Source of the DNA: Membranipora membranacea
Lineage: Eukaryota > Bryozoa > Gymnolaemata > Cheilostomatida > Membraniporidae
NCBI GenBank assembly: GCA_914767715.1
Contig: OU612066.1
Location: 37,920,283 to 37,984,282 of the forward strand
Length of the DNA: 64,000 nucleotides
Reading direction: 5' to 3'
Of the stretch, positions 1 to 10,900 are shown in pieces (within the stretch, counting starts at the first letter, position 1; each line of letters begins with the position of its first letter). The notes under the pieces were generated by a model. That model searched no databases. It saw only the letters and a program-made list of their open reading frames with translations, and was not told the DNA's origin. The position numbers and the translations under genes were made by a program.

Positions 1-1204
1 ACTAGTTGCTTTGGGATGGACATTTTTATTTATAAATATTTTTTTGATGCAATAGGAATTTTAAAAGACCAGTTAATTAAGGTAATTAGCATAATTATTA
101 TTAAATGCCTTCATTACAACCAATAATTTTGGTGTAAACATAGCTATAGCAGCCAGCTATTTCCCTCAGCTGTTTGCGCTTTCCTATTGTTCCAAGATCT
201 ATAGCTATGACTATGACTCATTTGTTTTAACCGTCAGCCAGCATTATTACACGCGGCAGCTCAGCAAGAGGAAAGTTTATCTCTGGCCGCCAGTAAATTT
301 ATTTATGTTTATCATGTTTTCAACTTGCTCCAAGAAACGTTATAGAACCCTACACCATGTAAGTTTAATTTTTTAAATGAATAAGTTTGATCTGATGCGT
401 TCCTAATATGTAGCAAACTGTTTGTGGAGATTTCTATCAATTTCTATGGCTGTAACTTAATTTTGAGCCCATATTATTATGTCAAGTGTCCCCTATTCGT
501 TATTATCATACAAACAAACGTTATATAAGACTAATTATATACCCTTTTTAGCGGTGTTAATTATTAGCTTGGAGGAATTATGCTCTCAACAACAGCTGGT
601 GAATTCAACGTCCTCCCTATCAATAATTGTGAGAGCTTAAATTCATTTTGTGTTTGTGTACTTTGTTTATTGTTTTTTTGTCTTGTTTGTAATTCTGATG
701 AGGATTTAATTTTATGTTTAGCTTCATTGCATATCACATGTTAAATCATTTCGTCTTGTCCTGTTCCATCGTTACATTGTCAGTATTTTTTATAGGTTAC
801 GTCTTCTAAATAAAATAATTACCAACAAGTCAGTTGGCAATTAATACGGACGTCATAGACCAGCGCACTAGTCAATGGTTGCAGTATTTAGCCTTAACAA
901 TGTTTACGCCTTGGGTGGCTTGCAAACGATTGGACTGCGGCTGTCGCAACCCTAGTTTCGACCTTTGTGATGTTTTATCTAAATGCTTTATTTAAAACTA
1001 CACACAGGAGTCTTTCAATTTACCTGTTTTCAATACCACTGCTTAATTATAACTTACTGGTAATAGTAGCTGAGCTGACTTGCAGGTGATGGTGTTGTTA
1101 ACCGAGGTGATGATGTCACAGGAAGTGGAGGACAGCTCATCTCCACCTTCCAGAAGAGAAGATCGTCTACAGAGACACCATTACACAGTGCACAGTATAT
1201 ATTC
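1..1204. other. AT-rich non-coding sequence
   Basis: No ORF with recognisable protein similarity, no splice-bounded exon and no RNA gene was seen on either strand. The segment runs up to the 62-bp minisatellite. Confidence 0.5.
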
Positions 1205-1948
1205 CTGTATATATACTTTGTCAGCGCTGACTGGACCACCCAGTGAAGCAGATCTATAACAAACACCTGTATATATACTTTGTCAGCGCTGACTGGACCA
1301 CCCAGTGAAGCAGATCTATAACAAACACCTGTATATATACTTTGTCCGCTCTGACTGGACCACCCAGTGAAGCAGATCTATAACAAACACCTGTATATAT
1401 GCTCTGTCAGCTCTGACTGGACCACCCAGTGAAGCAGATCTATAACAAACACCTGTATATATGCTCTGTCAGCGCTGACTGGACCACCCAGTGAAGCAGA
1501 TCTATAACAAACACCTGTATATATACCTTGTCCGCTCTGACTGGACCACCCAGTGAAGCAGATCTATAACAAACACCTGTATATATACTCTGTCAGCTCT
1601 GACTGGACCACCCAGTGAAGCAGATCTATAACAAACACCTGTATATATGCTCTGTCAGCGCTGACTGGACCACCCAGTGAAGCAGATCTATAACAAACAC
1701 CTGTATATATACCTTGTCCGCTCTGACTGGACCACCCAGTGAAGCAGATCTATAACAAACACCTGTATATATACCTTGTCCGCTCTGACTGGACCACCCA
1801 GTGAAGCAGATCTATAACAAACACCTGTATATATACTCTGTCAGCTCTGACTCGACCACCCAGTGAAGCAGATCTATAACAAACACCTGTATATATACTC
1901 TGTCAGCTCTGACTCGACCACCCAGTGAAGCAGATCTATAACAAACAG
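1205..1948. repeat. 62-bp minisatellite, about 12 copies
   Basis: Each unit starts CTGTATATATAC, runs through GACTGGACCACCCAGTGAAG and ends AACAAACAC; starts at 1205, 1267, 1329 and 1391 show the 62-bp period. Copies differ at a few diagnostic sites (CAGCGC, CCGCTC or CAGCTC after TTGT/CTGT). These variants recur in an AGCGC, CCGCTC, AGCTC order over copies 5-11, suggesting that blocks of units amplified together. The last two copies carry CTCGACC instead of CTGGACC. No coding role is apparent. Confidence 0.95.
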
Positions 1949-2743
1949 CTTATTAACTGGAAAATGTCTCGTCATTAAAAGAGGTTAGATGACTCTAACA
2001 ATATCGATTAAGACCATAGACTTAATAATATCAAGTCTATGATTAAAACAAATAACATTTAAACCATTACTAAATTTAGGAAAATGTGCATTCACCTGTA
2101 ATGACACTTGCTTCGAAAGCACAATTTTTTAAAAACTAAATTGGCATCACATCATTCTAAAAATGCTCACCGTTATGTTAGGTGTTTTATTCATAATATA
2201 ATTTTTACAACACTGCTGATTGGAAAGGAGAGAAGAAAGCCATGGAGGTCATGCAAAAAAATGCAGCCAGCACCCGGCAAACTGTAACCAGCAAGGGCAC
2301 CAAGTACCTACCAAATCAAAACCGGCACCTAACATTACCTGGTTTTGATGTGTTAGTCATTAAAGGAGTGTCACATAGTTTGGTGAGCTCCGAGCTGGCC
2401 GTGTGGTTAGCGTCACACTGTGTGATCATATATGTAGGTTTGGTAGTGTTAGCCTCAATTCCATCATACATGGTGACACATTTGAATGGTGAAGTATGGT
2501 CATCTATAGAGTGGTCAGCATCCTGGCAGCAATCCCCGTATACAGTACATTCATCCAATATACAAGAGCAAGTTCCTGTATAAACATAATTAGGCAGACT
2601 GAAGTTTGTTCATGGGGTGCTATAATCGTGGATTTGGGAATGAATAGTCACGCAAAAAATTGGCTGACATCCCTATGGGTTGACTAGCTAATTGATAAGG
2701 AAACTACTTTGAATGAGAATATTTGGACACACTGATCACTCAC
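1949..2743. other. No supported gene
   Basis: Two overlapping ORFs on opposite strands (2242-2583 plus, 2316-2558 minus) look like chance reading frames. Neither resembles a known protein, and no convincing splice pairing was found. If the orphan exon at 2744-2984 is real, its next exon should lie here or beyond the left edge. Confidence 0.4.
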
Positions 2744-2984
2744 TTCTGGATGAAAATGAAGACAAGAATCTCGGAAAATCTGTAGTGATGATTTCTAACT
2801 GAATAGAACTAATGAGCCTGTAGACTTCGTCACTTTCGGCGTCACAGTAATGGAGATTCAAACATTCACCCAGCTCAAACATTCCTAAATCATGGGTGAA
2901 GTTAGACCATATCTCCACATCAAGTCTGTCAAATGCCTCAGTAGACCAAGTGACCGCGGCCAATATAAGGGCCAAGACTCTGAC
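2744..2984 (-). CDS. Orphan internal exon candidate
   Basis: A minus-strand open stretch of 241 nt (80 codons plus one base) is bounded by a good acceptor (GCTGTTTCAG) and a consensus donor (AGAA followed by GTGAGT). Its translation begins VRVLALILAAVTWSTEAF and includes the acidic helix-like segment DAESDEVYRLISS. I do not recognise the family. The leucine-rich amphipathic look would suit a helical-repeat protein, but that is a guess. No partner exon in matching phase was found: a short open segment near 3341-3416 ends in the wrong phase. It is downstream of, and on the same strand as, the channel gene. It could be a real exon of another gene or a chance ORF. Confidence 0.3.
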
Positions 2985-5386
2985 CTGAAACAGCAATTTA
3001 TATCATAACATTTCTAAAATGAAAGCTGACCTTACAATTAATTTGACAATTCTACCGAAATCAGCATGTCAGCTAAATTAGCATCATATGGTTTATTGTA
3101 AGGAAATTCCAATACTTGCAATGATCAGAGTGAGTTTTATTGTCTATAGCACTACTGTGAGGGCGATGTGCATAGCACCATGCTAACCATGAAAACTGTG
3201 GGTTTTGCAGCTGTCGGAATTGTTGGATGAAAGAAAGACAAATGTATGGAGAACATTTGGTGGTGGAAACAATAACTTACTCCATACATGATATACATGC
3301 ATATATATATGTCTATTGATATGGAATAAATGTACCTCAGTATATACCTCAGTGTATATGTCACTTCATACCAGCTTGTACCAGGGCTGTCCTCGCTGAC
3401 AAAAACCTTTTTAGACATCACTGATTTCTGTGTACCATCTAGTCTAATTACCTAATAATTTTTTGTCTCTTCTCACTTATTACCTGTCCACATTGTAAAA
3501 CAGAGCAATAATATGCTGGCTCTAGTTTTTATTTCACTTTATATCCTACCAATTGTAATCACTGTCTCATTTGCTATCAGACGTACTGACAGGAAATCAA
3601 TATTCATACAAAAAAAAGAATCTATATATGTCAATATATACTTGCATCAAATAGTGATCAACATGAAAAGATGAATATGAGGGTTTAGTTTGTATGAAAA
3701 TCGAATACCACAAATTTTATTGGTAACAGCTATGTCCATACCTCCATGACAAAATGATGAGTGTTAATCTCCAAGCAAAGCTGCTGCTTTCGTAGGCAGC
3801 AATTTCTTGACTGATCGAAAGTCAGAGTAAGGACAATAATTATAGTCTGCTATATTGTTGACAGTTAACTTATATTGTTATTGTAAGATGACATAATGAC
3901 ATAAACATTATTCATCATTTCTTGCTCCCAAGAGTCATACAAATACATTATTTAATCTATTTTGTCTGCGTTGAATATATCTTAATAATATCTCTATAAA
4001 TCTTATATTTATAAGATAATCTCATAGTTTTCCTCATCCCTCCTCACCTTACATACATACAGAACCCTCTCATGTGAAGCAATTATTTAGATCACATGTA
4101 CTGGTACATGCTTTGTTGTCACATTTTTGCTTCATGAAGAATCTAGATGGGCTCTAGTACAACACTGTAGGAAAAAGATAATACAATATGAAATCAGTGC
4201 GTGCGAGTGAGTGCCAGATATCGGAGGCTTTTCTAGGCAGTCAAATAAATACCTCAATCAGCAGAACAATGAAATGACTACCATGTTCATGCTGATAAGT
4301 GTAAGCAAACATCAATCTCTGGAAATTTGTAAGATTCTGGTATAAAAACTCTAAACCTCAGTATCTGGTGAATATCGTCATTGTACTTGTTTAACTTAAT
4401 TGAAGACTAGTGGAATACCTTGAAACTGAAGGGTGTTCTTTTCTAATTATATATTTGTGATGTATTATTTTAAGACATATTTGAAGCATTGTGTTGCATC
4501 AAGGGCGAGGAATGGGGGCAGGAATTTGTTGTGCAATTACACAGGCATTCATGGGAAACATCATCATCCATATTAGTTTTTGTGTGCTCCTCCTCAATGG
4601 ATAGTCAGCAACACAGTGTTGCGCTAAACATGACGGATGCTTGAAAGCGTACAGCTTTGTTTATCGAATGCTTTTATCATTGCTGCTACCTCCAGCAGCA
4701 TAACATCATGTTTAACGCAAAGCCATGCATGACTCATAGTTAGATGAAAAAGATGATGTTGTAAGTTTTATTAATTTTAGTTCTCACTGCCAACTAAATT
4801 TGTGTGCCTACTATCTGATATTATTATGATGCTATCTGGTAAGAGTTTGCAATGGCTACTCATATATATTATATATATTATAAATCCTGACCAAATGACA
4901 AATTTTTTTCACTTCTGTATATAGGCATTTAGCATCTGTTTTTTTTTCTTCATTTTTCGTTACCTTGTCTCATTGTTACTGTAAGACATGATCTTATTTG
5001 CTTCCCTGCACTGATCAGTTCAATATTAAAGGTTAATATTATTACATCAATGAGGGAGTTCATTGATTACATTACTATTTATGGAAAGGTTGCTGCCAAT
5101 CGCAACATACCCTCTTGTTTATGCAGATTGATTGAAGCGCTGAAACAAATTCTATATTTCTTTTTATGTATATATATCAGTTATTTCGAGTATCATTAGT
5201 TTGAGGCATTTACATTGCCTACAATAGAAGGTAATTTAAGTACAATTGTCCTTGCCAATATTTCTTAGTTTTTTTAGGTTTTTTTTCCGTCACTGCGTGC
5301 AAAGCATTCCAAAAATTGACAGTAAATGTATTCGTATATATCGCATCGATTGTTGAAGTGAACCTGATTTCTGCCCATAAAAGTGT
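2985..5386. other. No supported gene
   Basis: AT-rich sequence. A minus-strand ORF at 3152-3421 has a donor-like end near 3341 but no recognisable similarity and no compatible neighbour. Nothing else was supported. Confidence 0.4.
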
Positions 5387-5459
5387 TGGAGGTGCCGGGT
5401 ATCAATCCCAGTACCTCTCACATGCTAAGCGAGCGCTTTACCACTTGAGCTACACCCCC
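5387..5459 (-). tRNA. tRNA-Ala (AGC)-like gene
   Basis: On the minus strand this 73-nt segment reads as an alanine tRNA. Acceptor strand GGGGGTG pairs with CACCTCC and the discriminator is A. The D arm begins GCTC and includes GTGGTA. Anticodon stem CTCGC/GTGAG encloses loop TTAGCAT with anticodon AGC, and T stem CTGGG pairs with CCCGG. Two features are off: the D stem has one mismatch, and the T loop is ATTGATA, so the TTC of the B box is lost. It may be a weak functional gene or a recently decayed copy. Confidence 0.7.
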
Positions 5460-5660
5460 ATTGGATACCTTTGTGAAGCTGAATAACATAATAAGACACT
5501 AGGAATGGCCTGCAATATCACCTGTAAGTTCCCAGGATGTGTATTGTGAATTGGGGGTTCTGAAAATTTTGTTATTAATGTTAAATCCAGTGCATCATTT
5601 ATTATATAATATTAAACTCGCTTCGTTTTTTCAATAGCTCAATCTTTTTATGGTTAATTA

Positions 5661-6004
5661 AAAACTTCTTCACATATTTTGTTCTACTCACCTGTCCTTA
5701 CTCAATGACCAGCGGTCGGCAAAATCAGGGTGACAAAAAAGCAAATTAATGAGCAGAAAAGTACTACAGGTAATCATTATTAAAGATTTGTAATTATACC
5801 TGACCTTGGTAAGTTTGTATAATCTGACCTTGGTAAGTTTGTATAATCTGACCTTGGTAAGTTTGTATAATCTGACCTTGGTAAGTTTGTATAATCTGAC
5901 CTTGGTAAGTTTGTATCTGACCTTGGTAAGTTTGTATCTGACCTTGGTAAGTTTGTATAATCTGACCTTGGTAAGTTTGTTTAATCTGACCTTGGTAATC
6001 TTAG
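5661..6004. repeat. Duplicated intron 16 segment with 24-bp minisatellite
   Basis: About 140 bp (from AAACTTCTTCACA through CAATGACCAGCGGTCGGC) followed by nine copies of a 24-bp unit, CTGACCTTGGTAAGTTTGTA plus TAAT (two copies are shorter). It matches 9499-9800, which lies in intron 16 of the channel gene up to the exon 16 splice donor. The copy here lacks exon 16, so it is best read as a duplicate of the intronic piece placed downstream of the gene. The plus strand of each unit carries a consensus-like donor TTGGTAAGT. The plus-strand ORF across it (5806-6033) is repeat translation only. Confidence 0.9.
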
Positions 6005-7777
6005 TTCAAAACCAGATAAAAAAGAAAGGTTGATGCACTCATGACATATCTGAATGACACAAGATTCACCATTAAGATTAATCTCATATATTAATCATTT
6101 TGGCGTGGTAAATGGTCAATATGGAGCAATTCTGTCAGGATCAGAAAATAACGAAAGTGATAAAAAAAATTAATCAAAACTAACACAATGTTGCATAGGA
6201 TCGGCTTGACTTGTTTAATTTTATGTGGTACATTTTGTACTTGCATTTAATATAACTGCCTTATTGAAACCAAAGTAGAAGATAATATTTTCAACTTACT
6301 TATCACATCCTGTGCCTTGGAGATTCACAGGTGATAGTCCTTTTAATGCAGCGCCAACCGACATAGAATTGTTAATCTCATTGACTCACTCACATAATAC
6401 TCTTAATTTCAACTTGAACTTTCATAGTATGGAATATACTTTGACACCCAATATACGCACCTAGCAGAGAGTGTTTATCCACCAACCTCTGGGTTAAGGG
6501 GCCCAGCACGCTTCCACTGTGCCACTCTGCTATGTTTCACTGTAGCCTAGAATCTTTAAATTTTTTAATAACGTCAAACTTGAATAGACAGAGTTCTGAG
6601 CTCGAGTTTGAGCCTAGTCTGGAAATTTTCCTCTCTCTATGTACGGATAGTTTAACCAATGCAGCAAAGGATAATTGGAGCTGAGGTTGTGCTTATCTTG
6701 AAAACCACTCATCATAGGCAAAAATTCTTTTCGAATCAGCATCAGCACCATTGAAATTCCTATTGGCCTAAATGCAATATCTGCACTACATACATGCTGT
6801 AGAGTTGGTGAGGATACTGATATAAGTTATCTCTATTCAGGTCATATCATTGATACATATACACAATGTTTGAAATCTGTATCATGATGCCAATTTATTT
6901 ACCAACTAAACTTGCAGAAGCCTGCTCATGTTAGATAAGCACAAATTAAAAAATTTCGATTGAATAATGTCAAACTTTTTATGAGGCTAGTATGATATTG
7001 TATGGTCTAAGACCACCGTCTTGTGGCAGCATATCCGCAACTTTTCTCATACCGCATTTAATAAGTGAATTGTTATCAATTTTAAAAATAACGTAAAACA
7101 ACGGATGAATCCAGTTGTAGCGATCATGTCAGCGGCAGCACGGCAGCATATCCACAATTTTACTCAAAATGGATTCGATAAGGGAAGAGGTGAATGTTTA
7201 ACATAATAATGTTATATTATTCCATGAGGTGGTTAGTCATCGACAGCGCTACCGCATCCCAATTCCATTTCATTAGCATGTTAGGAAAAGATGCGAAGCT
7301 GACATATCTAAGTTGAAAAAATGTGCTTTTATCAATCAATTAACATTGTAAAGCCACATTCAAATAGCTGCTTCTGGCCCATAAAATGATACAGCATTGT
7401 CAAATCATGTTTTAGTTCAGATATTCATATTCAGTAGATCGGCAGCTTTCCAAGGGGATGTAATGTGTTGATATTCAGATTGGTCATTTACATTATTTGA
7501 CATGAAAAATCTGTATTATGATGTGCTCTTGTACTAAAGGGTGTGAAGAGTAGAATTAAGAACAAAATCAAAAGTATTGACAATACTTAAATAGGCACAT
7601 GCATATTATTAACATGAATTACTATGTCATAGAAATATATTCAAAGTCATTATTTTGTTTGTGAGTACTCGGTGAGAAGACTTGGACGGTTGACGGAATC
7701 TTAAGAAAATCCGATCAACCTAGTATGTTGAATGTCAGTGTGCATTGGTAAGCTGTCATCCATGTGTAAATAGTGCA
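6005..7777. other. Downstream flank of the channel gene
   Basis: Presumably includes the 3' UTR of the channel gene immediately below 7778, but no poly(A) signal could be chosen with confidence. A short duplicated motif, GGCAGCATATCC, occurs near 7026 and 7143. The tRNA-iMet-like relic is listed separately. No protein-coding gene was seen. Confidence 0.4.
6462..6531 (-). pseudogene. tRNA-iMet-like pseudogene
   Basis: The minus strand starts AGCAGAGTGGCACAGTGGAA and continues GCGTGCTGGGCC, which closely matches the 5' half of eukaryotic initiator tRNA-Met. The anticodon stem CTGGG/CCCAG is intact, but the loop CCCCTTAA has eight bases and no CAT. The T arm no longer pairs cleanly. It ends CTCTCTGCTA, complementary to the acceptor start. 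Best read as a dead copy. Confidence 0.65.
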
Positions 7778-7974
7778 TCACATATTTAGGGCAGCATTAT
7801 GTTTATTTTCATTATTTCGTAGCTCATTAGCCATTCCCAACCACTTTTCAGCTATTTTCCTCGCTTTGCGTCTACGAGTGCATTGCCTGATGGCTAAAAC
7901 TAAAGCCTCAAACATTTCACAGATCGTCAGCACACTGACGCCGATAAACAATCCCAACTGACCGCCAAGATCGC
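7778..7974 (-). CDS. Channel exon 20: TM2, pore filter and C terminus
   Basis: 197 nt to the TGA at 7778-7780. [20 protein letters not shown] carries the pre-TM2 signature and the GVS selectivity filter (residues 900-902), typical of sodium-selective DEG/ENaC pores. A basic cytoplasmic tail ([15 protein letters not shown]) ends at Met953. No PDZ or PY motif is apparent. Acceptor ATATTGTAG. Confidence 0.96.
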
Positions 7975-10900
7975 CTACAATATTTGTAAATCAATTGTAT
8001 TTTCTAGCATTTTATGAGACAAACCGTACCAACCTCAGCAGATTAACAAATCAAACATATTTATATGCATGAACCCTGTGATTCAAGATGGTTGTCAGGA
8101 TAGGGCTCCGTTTCCAAAATCAAGAATCTAAGTGTAAAACAGCCTTTCATAAACCATAAAATCAATCATGATCTTGGCATCAATTTTGTTCAGGGAGTTA
8201 TAATCTCACTATGTAAGAGTAGATAACTTGAGACTTCTTCATAAAATAGATAATTTTATTCAGAGACGTGATTAATACAGTGTACCAGATATATTATATG
8301 AATGTATAACTCACTCAGTAAGCTTGACTCGTCCATGGCTTTGAGCTGTTTCATCTCTCCATAACTCAACTCATCATAGTACACACTAAAGCTTATCACA
8401 TTGTTCCTGTAAACAATTTTTCTTGTAGATAATCCACAAAATCATCGGTCAGTTTGACATTCACACATTTATCGATATCGAAAAGTCCATACAAATCCAC
8501 AGCAAGCTCATAATACATTAACAGTCACATTACATTATAATCTTTACTAACTTGTATTGGATCTCATAATTAATCCCAGGTGCAGATGTAACGTTTTGAC
8601 AGTTTTTACAGTTTTACATTTTTATATACCAAGGGGCTTTTTTTGTCTGTTATTGTAAGCATTCTCGGATGAGAAGTTTTAAAATTAAAACAAACAAAAA
8701 CAAACAATTTGAATGTGAAAAATAGAGACTTTCTCAGCCAGCCACAGCCCACAGACATCAATAAACCTCCTACTCCCATCATGTGCTGATAACTCACTTG
8801 TAAAAGCTGCTGTCGTTACGTGGATTCTTCTCTTCGTCTGTAATGTTAAAGTATTCCTCATTCATCTCGTCGACGACAGCAGGTATAGATCCAAACTCGA
8901 CATAACTTGTCTTCATGTCTATCGTATCATATTCACAGGATACTGGACATTCGCATTCTCGGGAGAACTCTCCCTGATCTAAGCGAGCTACGATGAGAAG
9001 ACGTTTAATCATTTTAAGGTACGCTGTTAAAAGAAAAGATTACTACGGAAATGCTAGCAGGTTTATTTCGGGAATGGGAACTGGAATCCAAACAATATAA
9101 GGATAAGCTACACACGGCTATGATATGGTCCTACCTATTGCAGGTAAGGCGCAAGTTTTGAGATCAAATGCATTGCATTCTGGTATATCATCCCCAGGAT
9201 AGTAGTAGGGCTTACAGCCACAACTAACAAATGTGTATCGGGTTTTACATTCTACAGCACACTGCTCATAGGAGTAACGCTCTGAATACTGTAATGTGAT
9301 AGATCTGCTGCACCGACCCCAGGGAGGCTCGATGTTCTTCACCTGAAATGTTAACAAAACATTTTAATTTATCAAAAAATTTATTGATGAATGGAAATTT
9401 AAACAAGTGAAAGACACCCCATGATGTAATTGGCGCTTTTTTGCATGTAAGAAAGTAACACGATTATAAAGATGCTACCAATATCATGATGCATCAGAAA
9501 AAACTTCTTCACACATTATTTTGTTCTACTCACCAGTCCTTACTCAATGACCAGCGGTCGGCAAAATCAGGGTGACAAAAAAGCAATTTAATGAGCAGAA
9601 AAGTACTACAGGTAATCATTATTAAAGATTTGTAATTGTACCTGACCTCTGTAAGTTTGTATCTGACCTTGGTAAGTTTGTATAATCTGACCTTGGTAAG
9701 TTTGTATAATCTGACCTTGGTAAGTTTGTATAATCTGACCTTGGTAAGTTTTATAATCTGACCTTGGTAAGTTTGTAATTGTACCTGACCTTGGTAAGTT
9801 TGAATCCAGCGTAGACATGTTTGCCTGTACTGACAGCCAATCCTTGATTCTCTACATCAGGAGATGTTGAGGACGAGTGTACCTGGAACTTAATACCTAC
9901 TTCTGAATATCCTGTCTCTAAGTTCTCTGAATACTCCTCCTGTCAATGGTATTACCAAGTTTATGCTTTGTCGAACTTGTCTACAGTTGATCAGACAGTC
10001 TTTAACTCCTTGAGTTGATGAATCATATTACTGCCAGTGCTCTCCTCTTTCTAATTATGTATATAACTACCACTTGGATTTTATAGTGTGCCACTTAACC
10101 TTCTATCCTCTACGACCTGTCTCTATCATTACATCCCCCATCTATGTCTGTCTCATTTCTGCTCTTCTCCGATCACATTTGGCCCTCACTTTGTTAAATA
10201 TGGATTCCAAGTTAGATAATTGAGCAAAGAAGACCTCAACCAAACCAAGTCAAATTATCATAGTATAAAACTCACTCTGTGAATATCTAGCTTGAGGTTG
10301 AGACCATGAGTAGGTCCGGGCTGTAGCTGTGTAAGGGGTACTTCCAGAGGATCCGTCATGTTTTCAGTCAGCAATCCATCAGGGTTGAAAATGTAACAGT
10401 TTCCAAATCTGGTGAATATGTGCTTAAACCACTACAATATATATGGATGCTCGTATAAAAAGTGGAATGATCACCTCAGCTCAGCGCAACAAATTCCAAA
10501 TTGCAGGAAAGAGATCAAATTGGGATTGTATATTATGGTAGATATTTGAAGTTATTTACTCATTGCGAATGAGCAGACGACTTTACACTGCACTTTCCAT
10601 TGAGTCAATATTAATTATTATGCTTATTTGTAGTTGCCTATTTCTTCTTGGTTGGTGACTATAGGTTGTAACAAACACATACTCACATATTGATCACACT
10701 GTTTTCCTCTGTACCTGCAGTGCAGTATTGAGTTGCTCAGATTCCAGCCGCCAACTTTAATCCTGTCTGAGAAGCGTGTACCCGCCAGATCTAACGCTTG
10801 GGCTGCTCCAGCTATTCAAATATTTCAAATCAAATCAATCAATCAAATCAATAAGAAATTAATTTAAACCATTCTCCTGTTTTTGGTGCCTATGCCTTGT

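Noticed and set aside
2242-2583. 113-codon plus-strand ORF
   Set aside because: No recognised similarity, overlapped by an antisense ORF, and no promoter or splice support.
5806-6033. Direct repeats that might suggest a CRISPR-like array
   Set aside because: 24-bp units without spacers in an animal genome; it is a minisatellite derived from a splice junction.
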